A stretch of DNA of 64,000 nucleotides, taken from positions 186,001-250,000 of the forward strand of contig NZ_WWCM01000004.1 of the NCBI RefSeq assembly GCF_009857915.1. Direction: 5' to 3'. Numbering within the stretch: position 1 is the stretch's first letter; each line of letters starts with the position of its first letter. Positions 19,989-27,375 of the stretch are shown here, in pieces. The notes under the pieces were generated by a model. It was given only the letters and a program-made list of their open reading frames with translations. It was not told where the DNA came from and searched no databases. The translations under genes were made by a program, and so were the position numbers. The DNA comes from Duganella qianjiadongensis. GTDB lineage: Bacteria; Pseudomonadota; Gammaproteobacteria; Burkholderiales; Burkholderiaceae_D.

Positions 19989-20977
19989 AACGGCAGCACC
20001 TTGGCCACTTCGGTGGCGTACACGGACAGCTTGTTGCGCAGCGCAGGGCCGAACTGGGGCGCCTCGATCTCGAAGGTTTCGCCCGCTTGCACCACGATGT
20101 TATCGGCCACGCTCAGGGTGGCCGTGCCAAAGAAGTGGATATGCACATCACCGGCGCGCCTGAACAGCGGGTATTTGAAGTGGTGGTGCTCCAGATTGGC
20201 CAGCGTGTGCGACATATTCTGCTCGCCGCTGAAGAAGGCTTTTTCCCAGCGCAGCTTGCCCGCTTTATCGTAAATGCGCGAAACGCCTTCGATATGGGCC
20301 GGTGCCTCGCCCACCAGCAGGGCCGGGCCGAGGCCGCAAGCGCGCAGTTTGGAGTGGGCCAGATACAGATAGTTCTGACGTTCGGTCACGTGGTCGGAGA
20401 ACTCGTTGCCGATGGCATAGCCGACGCGATAAGGCTGGCCGTCGTCGCCGATCACATACAGGCCGGCCACCTCGGGCTCTTCACCGCCGTCAAGGGCAAA
20501 ATCGGGCATGGCCAGATCGGCACCGCTGGCGGCCACGATGGAGCCGTCACCTTTGTAGAACCATTCCGGCTGTACGCCGGCGACGCCGGGCGCAGGCTTG
20601 CCGCCTTCCACACCCATGCGGAACATCTTCATGGAATCGCTGAGCGATTCCACATCGCCGCCGATTTTCTTGTGCATGGCGTCGCGCGTGTCGGCGCTGC
20701 CCAGATGGGTCAGGCCGGTGCCCGTAACGTAGCAATGGGCCGGATCGGCATGATCGATAGGCGGCAGCAGGCGGTTCTCTGCCAGCACGGCGTCGAAGGC
20801 CAGCGTGGCCGCGCCCAGCGCTGCACTGGCCAGTGCAGCCAGGCTCTGTTTCTGGCGGATTGCCGCCTGCGCCAGCGCGTAGGTGGTTTCATAGCCTTCG
20901 ATTACGCGGATGGTGTTCTGTTCCAACACGCCGATCTGGCGGCTGCCTTGAACATTCTTGAATTGCACGAGCAGCAT
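19985..20977 (-). CDS. AraD1/GguC-family protein (FAH fold), probable L-2-keto-3-deoxyarabonate dehydratase
   Basis: A 330-residue protein of the fumarylacetoacetate-hydrolase superfamily. Metal-binding acidic residues are in the GEEPEVAGLYVIG segment (near residue 167), and a C-terminal barrel carries GDVHIHFFGTATLS. The opening MLLVQFKNVQGSRQIGVL and the length match AraD1/GguC proteins, found in arabinose and galactose/uronate operons. In Azospirillum the dehydratase is a different, DHDPS-type, enzyme, which is absent here. This FAH protein lies between arabonate dehydratase and the semialdehyde dehydrogenase, so it probably converts L-2-keto-3-deoxyarabonate to ketoglutarate semialdehyde. 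A hydrolytic role, as FAH proteins have in the pyruvate-glycolate variant, is the alternative. Confidence 0.85.
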   Translation of the reverse strand: MLLVQFKNVQGSRQIGVLEQNTIRVIEGYETTYALAQAAIRQKQSLAALASAALGAATLAFDAVLAENRLLPPIDHADPAHCYVTGTGLTHLGSADTRDAMHKKIGGDVESLSDSMKMFRMGVEGGKPAPGVAGVQPEWFYKGDGSIVAASGADLAMPDFALDGGEEPEVAGLYVIGDDGQPYRVGYAIGNEFSDHVTERQNYLYLAHSKLRACGLGPALLVGEAPAHIEGVSRIYDKAGKLRWEKAFFSGEQNMSHTLANLEHHHFKYPLFRRAGDVHIHFFGTATLSVADNIVVQAGETFEIEAPQFGPALRNKLSVYATEVAKVLPL

Positions 20978-21055
20978 GGCTTCTCCGTATTTGAGTATTC
21001 TGTTGTTGCGATAAAGGGGCGCGGGGGCGCGGCAGCGGGCCGCTACGATGCGGCG

Positions 21056-22798
21056 CTAGTGCGAGTGACGGGGTACGGCCGAGCCGCGATGTCCGACCAG
21101 GAAGTCGAAGTCGCAGCCTTCATCGGCCTGCAGCACGTGTTCGATATACAGCTGCTGGTAGCCGGTTTTCGGTCCCGGCGCACTGCCGCGTACACGGGCA
21201 GCCTGACGCTGAGCCATTTCCTCGTCGGAGATTTCCAGATTCAGCACGCCACCGGCGCAATCGAGTGTGATCCAGTCGCCATCCTTGACGATACCCAGCG
21301 GACCGCCCGCCATGGCTTCCGGCGCCACATGCAGCACCACCGTGCCGTAAGCCGTACCGCTCATGCGCGCATCGGAGATACGCACCATATCTTTCACGCC
21401 AGCGGCCAGCAGCTTGGGCGGCAGGCCCATATTGCCCACTTCGGCCATGCCCGGATAACCTTTCGGGCCGCAGTTCTTCATCACCAGCACCGAGCTGGCA
21501 TCGACCTCCAGATCAGGATCGACGATGGCAGCCTTGTAGTGCTCGAAGTCTTCGAACACTACGGCGCGGCCACGGTGCTGCATCAGTTCCGGCGTAGCGG
21601 CCGATGGTTTCAGCACGGCGCCGCGCGGCGCCAGATTGCCGCGCAGGATGCAGATGCCGCCATCCTTGAGTAGCGGTTTGTCCAGCGGACGCACCACTTC
21701 ATCGTCGTAAATCGGCGCGTCATGACAGTTTTCCCACAGCGTCTTGCCGTTCACCGTCAGTGCACCGGGATGCGGCACCAGCTTGCCCTCGCCCATGCGG
21801 CGGATCACGGCAGGCAGGCCACCGGCGTAATAGAACTCTTCCATCAGGAAGCGGCCTGAAGGCAGCAGGTCAACGATGGTCGGCGTGCCACGGCCGATGC
21901 GGGTCCAGTCTTCCAGTTCCAGATCCACGCCGATACGGCCGGCAATGGCTTTCAGGTGGATCACGGCATTGGTGGAACCGCCGATGGCAGCGTTGACGCG
22001 GATGGCGTTTTCGAAGTTCTCGCGCTTGAGGATTTTGGACAGTTTGAGGTCTTCGCGCACCATATCGACGATGCGGATGCCGGACATATGGGCCAGTATG
22101 TAGCGGCGCGAATCGACTGCAGGAATGGCAGCATTGTGCGGCAGCGTAGTCCCCAGCGCTTCGGCCATGCAGGCCATGGTGGACGCCGTGCCCATGGTGT
22201 TGCAGGTACCGGCCGAGCGCGAGTGGCCCGATTCGGCCGACATGAATTCGTGCATGGAGATTTCGCCAGCCTTGACCTGCTCGTGCAACTGCCACACGGC
22301 GGTGCCGGAGCCGATGTTCTTGCCGTTCAGCTTACCGTTCAGCATAGGACCGCCACTCACCACGATGGTGGGAATATCGACCGAGGCTGCACCCATCAGC
22401 AACGCTGGCGTCGTCTTGTCGCAGCCTACCAGCAGTACCACGCCGTCCATAGGATTGCCGCGGATCGATTCTTCCACATCCATGCTGGCGAGGTTACGGG
22501 TCAGCATGGCGGTCGGGCGCAGATTCGATTCGCCGTTGGAGAATACGGGGAATTCGACGGGGAAACCGCCCGCTTCCAGTATGCCGCGCTTGACGTGTTC
22601 GGCCAGTTTGCGGAAATGTGCATTGCAAGGGGTCAGCTCGGACCAGGTATTGCAGATGCCGATGATGGGTTTGCCCTGAAATTCATGATCAGGGATACCC
22701 TGATTCTTCATCCAGCTGCGGTACATGAAACCGTTCTTGTCCTGCGTACCAAACCACTCGGCCGAGCGTAACTTCACCTTTTTGTCGTTCTCAGACAT
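21056..22798 (-). CDS. L-arabonate dehydratase (IlvD/Edd family)
   Basis: A 580-residue iron-sulfur dehydratase. The three cluster cysteines are visible at about Cys49 (GICNTW), Cys126 (VGCDKTTP) and Cys199 (AGTCNTMGTAS), and the C-terminal SGTAYGTVVLHVAPE is typical of the sugar-acid branch, not of IlvD. It would dehydrate L-arabonate to L-2-keto-3-deoxyarabonate in the cytoplasm. It appears to be the first gene of the catabolic run continuing through AraD1, the aldehyde dehydrogenase and the SDR, with a 78-bp gap to the next gene. A GATATC-type dyad lies about 110 bp upstream. Related xylonate or galactonate dehydratases look similar, so L-arabonate is chosen by context. Confidence 0.92.
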   Translation of the reverse strand: MSENDKKVKLRSAEWFGTQDKNGFMYRSWMKNQGIPDHEFQGKPIIGICNTWSELTPCNAHFRKLAEHVKRGILEAGGFPVEFPVFSNGESNLRPTAMLTRNLASMDVEESIRGNPMDGVVLLVGCDKTTPALLMGAASVDIPTIVVSGGPMLNGKLNGKNIGSGTAVWQLHEQVKAGEISMHEFMSAESGHSRSAGTCNTMGTASTMACMAEALGTTLPHNAAIPAVDSRRYILAHMSGIRIVDMVREDLKLSKILKRENFENAIRVNAAIGGSTNAVIHLKAIAGRIGVDLELEDWTRIGRGTPTIVDLLPSGRFLMEEFYYAGGLPAVIRRMGEGKLVPHPGALTVNGKTLWENCHDAPIYDDEVVRPLDKPLLKDGGICILRGNLAPRGAVLKPSAATPELMQHRGRAVVFEDFEHYKAAIVDPDLEVDASSVLVMKNCGPKGYPGMAEVGNMGLPPKLLAAGVKDMVRISDARMSGTAYGTVVLHVAPEAMAGGPLGIVKDGDWITLDCAGGVLNLEISDEEMAQRQAARVRGSAPGPKTGYQQLYIEHVLQADEGCDFDFLVGHRGSAVPRHSH

Positions 22799-22909
22799 GC
22801 ATATCTCCTAAGTATGTTCCTGTACAGGGACGTGCTTGTCATGTCCCTGCATCGATAAGTCATACTAAGTTGTACAGAGATATCTTTCCAATAAATTATT
22901 ATTCGACTT

Positions 22910-22929
22910 TGATACCGAAATCGATATCT
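22910..22929. promoter_or_regulatory. Putative LysR operator, copy 3 (upstream of arabonate dehydratase)
   Basis: TGATACC (22910-22916), six bases, GATATCT (22923-22929). It lies about 110 bp upstream of the arabonate dehydratase ATG and touches the stop codon of the mutarotase gene. A further lone GATATC at 22879-22884 has no partner at the same spacing. Confidence 0.55.
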
Positions 22930-24035
22930 CAACTGGACTGCTGGACCGGACAGGCGGCAGGCGCGCTGCCTGCTGCCGCGTCGGTGCTGAAACGGTAGGC
23001 CATACGCGTGCGGTACTCGCTGCCGGGACGCAGTATGGTGCTGGCAAATTGCGGCTGATTGGGCGCATCGGGAAAATGCTGCGGCTCCAGGCAGAATCCG
23101 CTACGGAAGCGGTACACGCGCCCCTTGCCTTGCAGCGCCTCGGAAAGGAAATTACCGCTGTAGAACTGCACGCCCGGCCCCTGTCCCCACACTTCCAGCA
23201 CGCGCCCCGATACAGGTTCGCGCACCCGCGCGGCCAGTTCCAGCGTGCCTTGCTGCTGGCGGTTCAAGGCAAAATTGTGGTCATAGCCCGAACCATAGGC
23301 TAGCTGCTGGTCCTCGTGGTTGATACGGCTGCCTATCGCCGCCGGCGTACGGAAATCGAATGCGCTACCCTGCACCGCGCGCAGCTCGCCCGTCGGAATC
23401 AGGCCCGCATCAACCGGCGTGTAGGCGTCGGCCGGTATGGTCAGCTCGTGCCCGAGGATATCGCCCTGCCCCGCCAGATTGAAATACGCATGGTTGGTCA
23501 GGTTGACAGGCGTGGCCTGATCGCTCACGGCATGAAAAGCGATATGCAAAGCGTTATCACTACCCAGTTCATAGTGCACCGTTACATCCAGATTGCCGGG
23601 ATAGCCCTGCTCGCCGTCCGGACTGCGGTAGCGCAGCGTCAGCGTGGCCGTTTCAGCACTGGCCGAAGGCTCGGCCTGCCACAGCCTGCGATGGAAGCCG
23701 TCACGCCCGCCATGCAGGTGATGGCGGCCATTGTTGATGTCGAGCTGGTAGCGTTTGCCATCGAGTTCGAATTGCCCCTGGGCGATGCGGTTGCCGTAAC
23801 GGCCTATCAGCGCGCCGAAATAATGCGATTCACCCATGTAGGCAGCGGCATCATCGAAGCCCAGACACACATCGCCCAGCTGGCCCTGCCGGTCCGGCAC
23901 CAGAATAGATGTAATGACACCACCGAGGTTGCTGATACTGACCTGCATGCCGTGGCGGTTGCGCAGGGTATAGAGCGTCGCCGCGCGACCATCGGGCAGT
24001 GGCCCAAACGGGGAACTGGAAATGCTTGCTTGCAT
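22929..24035 (-). CDS. galM: Aldose 1-epimerase (galactose mutarotase)
   Basis: A 368-residue beta-sandwich mutarotase. The family motifs are present: LHGGRDGFHRRLW, the acid His in LTNHAYFNLAG, DAGLIPTGE, and the catalytic Glu in CLEPQHFPDAPNQP near the C-terminus. No signal peptide is evident. It would interconvert alpha and beta anomers of L-arabinose or galactose so that the dehydrogenase receives the right form. It lies between the unknown 24090-24686 gene and the arabonate dehydratase gene, on the same strand. Length is slightly above the E. coli enzyme because of a C-terminal tail of about 20 residues. Confidence 0.93.
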   Translation of the reverse strand: MQASISSSPFGPLPDGRAATLYTLRNRHGMQVSISNLGGVITSILVPDRQGQLGDVCLGFDDAAAYMGESHYFGALIGRYGNRIAQGQFELDGKRYQLDINNGRHHLHGGRDGFHRRLWQAEPSASAETATLTLRYRSPDGEQGYPGNLDVTVHYELGSDNALHIAFHAVSDQATPVNLTNHAYFNLAGQGDILGHELTIPADAYTPVDAGLIPTGELRAVQGSAFDFRTPAAIGSRINHEDQQLAYGSGYDHNFALNRQQQGTLELAARVREPVSGRVLEVWGQGPGVQFYSGNFLSEALQGKGRVYRFRSGFCLEPQHFPDAPNQPQFASTILRPGSEYRTRMAYRFSTDAAAGSAPAACPVQQSS

Positions 24036-24089
24036 AAAGTACTTTCTGGATGAGATGTATAGTCGGATAGACGTTGCCAGCCGGCTGGC

Positions 24090-24686
24090 TTAATCCACGT
24101 CTTCCATTAAATCGGTCTGGCGGCGATTCTTCGGCTGCCGGCGCTCCAGCACTGTCGTCGATTGATGGTCTACATGTTCGATCAGGGTCACCGCCGCAGT
24201 CAGGGCCTGGCCCATGGCCTTTGCCGCTGCTGACAGTGCCTCGGCCGCCGTTTCCGGTGGTTTTACTGCCAGCTTCCGCTGCGCCATCAGGCGGCTGCGC
24301 AACAGGCCGGCATTGATCCACTGGCGCTCGCCCGGCATGCGTAGCCACAGATCGCGCCAGGCATTGCGTCCGTCGCCGGAAATTGCTTGCGTCATGCCGC
24401 GCGGCGTGACGGCACGCTGCCCGAACACCAGCTGGTCACCCTCCACCTGCGCAAAATGGTAGCCCTGCAGATACTTCATGCGTAGCTGCGTACCTTCCGG
24501 TAGAAATAGCTGTTTCCACTGGTAGCCGTGCAGCGGTTCCTTGCTCTTGCTCTGCTCGCTGATCCAGGCCCTGATGGCCTCGTCCGCGGCTTGTGCTACC
24601 GACAAAGTACTGCCACTGGCAATCAGGAAATCGCAAAGCCGCTGCCAGGTGTGGGGTGGCAGCACATTCTCTCTTGGCGCATTCAT
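24090..24686 (-). CDS. Hypothetical protein, possible DNA-binding autoregulator
   Basis: A 198-residue protein I do not recognise. Residues 1-45 are helical and end in SVAQAADEAIRAWISEQ, which resembles the helical part of ribbon-helix-helix or similar DNA-binding proteins. Residues 60-130 form a compact beta-rich segment (LPEGTQLRM, YHFAQVEGDQLVFGQ, GRNAWRDLWLRMPGERQW) loosely like RAMA/DUF4357-type domains that accompany DNA-acting enzymes. The tail is Ala-rich then basic (ERRQPKNRRQT), then acidic. The ATG lies directly beside a symmetric array of ten AACGAG/CTCGTT hexamers (24688-24811), so it may bind its own upstream region. It has no evident role in sugar metabolism. Domain assignments are weak visual resemblances. 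Confidence 0.75.
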   Translation of the reverse strand: MNAPRENVLPPHTWQRLCDFLIASGSTLSVAQAADEAIRAWISEQSKSKEPLHGYQWKQLFLPEGTQLRMKYLQGYHFAQVEGDQLVFGQRAVTPRGMTQAISGDGRNAWRDLWLRMPGERQWINAGLLRSRLMAQRKLAVKPPETAAEALSAAAKAMGQALTAAVTLIEHVDHQSTTVLERRQPKNRRQTDLMEDVD

Positions 24687-24687
24687 A

Positions 24688-24811
24688 CTCGTTTACCTGC
24701 CTCGTTCTTACTCGTTTTGTCTCGTTCTGTCTCGTTTGACTCGCAGCGCAACCGAAGGTTCAAACGAGGCGAAACGAGACAGAACGAGTACAAACGAGAC
24801 AATGAAACGAG
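24688..24811. repeat. Mirror-symmetric array of ten phased CTCGTT/AACGAG hexamers
   Basis: CTCGTT starts at 24688, 24701, 24711, 24721 and 24731. The reverse complement AACGAG starts at 24763, 24773, 24783, 24793 and 24806. The spacing is 13-10-10-10 and then 10-10-10-13, exactly symmetric about position 24749.5. The inner arms are also similar outside the hexamers (about 26 of 30 bases pair). One turn of DNA per unit implies that all sites of an arm face the same side. It may be a cooperative operator, a partition-like site, or a long RNA hairpin. Confidence 0.92.
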
Positions 24812-24878
24812 ACAGGATTGTTTTGGGCGTGCCGCGCGCTACCCCACCTATCTAGGCCACCCAAGCATAGGCCAGGGG

Positions 24879-25832
24879 CTAGGCTATCGAAGGCAGGCCG
24901 AATACCGGCATACCCTGCGCATCCCACTTGAGCGGCTTCACATAGGTGTGGCGATCCGGATTCCACAGCGGGTCGCCGATTATCTCCGTGTAGGTGCGGG
25001 CGTGGTACACCAGTAGCACGGTCTCGCCATCCTCGCCCACCGTAAAGCTGTTGTGGCCGGGGCCATACACGCCATGCTCGCAGCAGGTCTGCAACACCGG
25101 CTGGGCGGACTTGGTCCACGCAGCGGGATCGAGCAGATCTGCATTTTCGTCCGCCCACAGCAGGCCCATGGCATAGTTCTCATCGGTCGCACTGGCCGAA
25201 TAGCTGATAAAGATCTTGCCATGGCGCTTGAGCACGGACGGCCCCTCGTTGACCCAGAAGCCGCGGATTTCCCAGTCAAACTCGGGCTTGCTCAGCATCA
25301 CCGGCGCACCGCCGAGCTGCCACGGCGTTTTCATGGGCGCGATATACAGATTGGAATTACCTTCGATGGCCACATCCTTCTGCGCCCAGAGATAATACAG
25401 CTGGCCCTTGTGGCTAAAGGTCGTCGCGTCGAGGCAGAAAGTATCGATGCCCGTATCGATCTGCCCCATGAACTCCCACTGCCCTTGCAAGGGATTAGCA
25501 CTGGTATTACGGATCGCATACATACGGTGCTGGAACAGCTGGTACTTGATTTCGCGGCTAGGGGCCGCGGCAAAATACACATACCACGCGCCATCATTGA
25601 AGTGCAGCTCGGGCGCCCACAGCAGTTCGCTGTAAGGCCCGGTTTCCGGCTTATGCCAGACATCGACCTTCTCGGCATCCACCAGCCCGGCCACCGTACT
25701 GGCCCGGCGCAGTTCGATGCGGTCATATTGCGGCACCGAAGCGGTAAAGTAGTAATAGCCGTCCGTATGGCGATAGATATGGGGATCGGCGCGCTGTTCG
25801 ATCAGCGGCTTGAGGACATTCACAGTTTCCAT
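24879..25832 (-). CDS. Cytoplasmic GH43 alpha-L-arabinofuranosidase/exo-arabinanase
   Basis: A 317-residue GH43 propeller without a signal peptide. The likely catalytic acids are Asp in RADPHIYRHTDGYYYFTAS near the start, Asp in FCLDATTF and Glu in WVNEGPSVLK. The motifs LLWAPELHFNDGAWYVYFAA and the short length resemble the exo-acting GH43 subgroup that trims alpha-1,5-arabino-oligosaccharides. It lies 34 bp after the GPH symporter gene on the same strand, a common pairing in which the symporter imports short oligosaccharides that this enzyme then hydrolyses in the cytoplasm. The subgroup assignment is from pattern, not from a search. Confidence 0.88.
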   Translation of the reverse strand: METVNVLKPLIEQRADPHIYRHTDGYYYFTASVPQYDRIELRRASTVAGLVDAEKVDVWHKPETGPYSELLWAPELHFNDGAWYVYFAAAPSREIKYQLFQHRMYAIRNTSANPLQGQWEFMGQIDTGIDTFCLDATTFSHKGQLYYLWAQKDVAIEGNSNLYIAPMKTPWQLGGAPVMLSKPEFDWEIRGFWVNEGPSVLKRHGKIFISYSASATDENYAMGLLWADENADLLDPAAWTKSAQPVLQTCCEHGVYGPGHNSFTVGEDGETVLLVYHARTYTEIIGDPLWNPDRHTYVKPLKWDAQGMPVFGLPSIA

Positions 25833-25866
25833 GCTTTGCTAGATAAAATCAGAATTAACAACGGTT

Positions 25867-27219
25867 TCAATGGGTGGCATAGCCGAGCTGGCGCATTTCT
25901 TCCTTCACCTGCCCGTAGTAGCTATCGCTGATGCGGTACTTGAACATCAGCAGCCCCATCATCAGATGGAAGCAGCCCGGTATCACCGTCAGCATCAGCG
26001 CGATACCGCTCATGGCCAGCTGCGACTGCGGCTGGTTAGGCACATACTGGAAATAAGTGAGCAGCACGCCGACCATGCCGCCTGCCACCGCCATACCGGC
26101 TTTCTGGCACACCGAGATCCCGCCAAAGGCCAGCCCCGACACCCGCTTGCCGCTCTGTACCTGACCGTAATCGATGGTTTCCGCAATCGACGACCAGAAC
26201 ACGGGCGCATGCAGATCCACCACGAACGACAGGGCAAAATACAGCACATAGGCCAGCAGAATATCGCCCGGCTTGACCAGATAGAAAATCGCGATGCTGA
26301 TCACAAACACCAGCAACTGGGTATTGCGGAACAGCTTGACCTTGCAGTAGCTCTTGGTAATCCAGGTCGATGCCACCATCGACAAAATGGCCGCCACAAC
26401 ACCGAGCGACAGGAAGGTAGATTGCACCGACACATCGCCGCCCAGATAGTACTTGGCGTAATACAGTGCCACCGAACCGCGGATCACATAACCCACCGTA
26501 CCCGTCACACAGGCGCCGGCCAGCAGCAGCCACTGGTCGTTTTTCATCAGCAGACGGAACTGCGCCAGCAGCGAAGTGCGCTCGACCTTGTGCACTACCC
26601 GTTCGCGGGTGCCGAACACGCAGAACAGGAACAGCAGCACGCCCATAGCCGCCATCACGCCCATCGCCGCCTGATAGCCGGTAGCAGCCTTGCCTTCGCC
26701 CCAGTATTCGGCCAGCACGGGCACCACGATGGTCACCATGAAAGCGCCTATCTTGGCGAAGAACAACCGGTAGCCATTGGCCGACAGGCGTTCCTGCGGG
26801 TCGCTGGTCAGGCCGGAAATCAGGGAAATATAGGGGACGCCCACGCCGGAAGTCATCAGCGTCATCAGCACATAGGTGCTGTACGCCCACACCAGCTTGG
26901 CGCTGTAGGCCCAGTCCGGCGTAGTGAACACGAAGAACACGCTGATCCCGTAAGGCAGCGCCAGCAGCAATAGCCATGGCCGGTAGCGTCCCATGGCGGC
27001 GGCATAGCGGTCCGTCAGCTGGCCCACCGCCAGATCGGACAGCGCCCCCGCCACCTTCACCAGCACGAACAGCAGGGCCAGATCCTGCGTATGCAGACCG
27101 TAAATGTCCGTGTAGAAGAAGGTAATAATCAGCATCATCGACGAGATGACGACATTCAGTGCCATATCACCGGCACCGAAAGCGATTTTTTCCATCAACG
27201 ATAATTTTTGATTCGACAT
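25867..27219 (-). CDS. GPH-family (MFS) sugar:cation symporter
   Basis: A 450-residue protein with about twelve membrane segments. The ATG ending at 27219 was chosen because GGAG lies six bases upstream and the protein then begins MSNQKLSLMEKIAFGAGDMA, the typical opening of the glycoside-pentoside-hexuronide family. The motifs KVAGALSDLAVGQLTDR and the loop RYRPWLL after segment two also fit. It should import pentosides or arabino-oligosaccharides with a proton or sodium. It is downstream of the TonB receptor (157-bp gap) and upstream of the cytoplasmic GH43, so outer-membrane entry, inner-membrane entry and hydrolysis are consecutive genes. Confidence 0.92.
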   Translation of the reverse strand: MSNQKLSLMEKIAFGAGDMALNVVISSMMLIITFFYTDIYGLHTQDLALLFVLVKVAGALSDLAVGQLTDRYAAAMGRYRPWLLLLALPYGISVFFVFTTPDWAYSAKLVWAYSTYVLMTLMTSGVGVPYISLISGLTSDPQERLSANGYRLFFAKIGAFMVTIVVPVLAEYWGEGKAATGYQAAMGVMAAMGVLLFLFCVFGTRERVVHKVERTSLLAQFRLLMKNDQWLLLAGACVTGTVGYVIRGSVALYYAKYYLGGDVSVQSTFLSLGVVAAILSMVASTWITKSYCKVKLFRNTQLLVFVISIAIFYLVKPGDILLAYVLYFALSFVVDLHAPVFWSSIAETIDYGQVQSGKRVSGLAFGGISVCQKAGMAVAGGMVGVLLTYFQYVPNQPQSQLAMSGIALMLTVIPGCFHLMMGLLMFKYRISDSYYGQVKEEMRQLGYATH

Positions 27220-27309
27220 CAGATACTCCACCAGATAGTCATTCCCGTTCGCGGGTAGACGTTAACACAACAGCACGGGCATGCTCAACCGCCACGCAGA
27301 AGGCAAACG

Positions 27310-27340
27310 GGGCGTTGCGGGTATCAACCGTGCAACGCCC
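27310..27340 (-). terminator. Hairpin downstream of the TonB receptor gene
   Basis: GGGCGTTGC (27310-27318) pairs perfectly with GCAACGCCC (27332-27340) over a 13-base loop, 36 bp after the receptor stop. On the minus strand it is followed by CGTTTGCC, not a U-run, so it may attenuate or stabilise RNA ends instead of fully terminating. Confidence 0.4.
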
Positions 27341-27375
27341 TGTCTGGCTGGCGGGGTCTTCCTGAACGCCGGGGC

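Noticed and set aside
22879..22884. A further LysR half-site (GATATC)
   Set aside because: It has no partner half-site at the 6-bp spacing on either side; single GATATC sequences also occur inside genes.
24688..24811. CRISPR array for the repeated hexamers
   Set aside because: Units are only 6 bp with 4-7 bp between them, half are inverted, and no cas genes are present.
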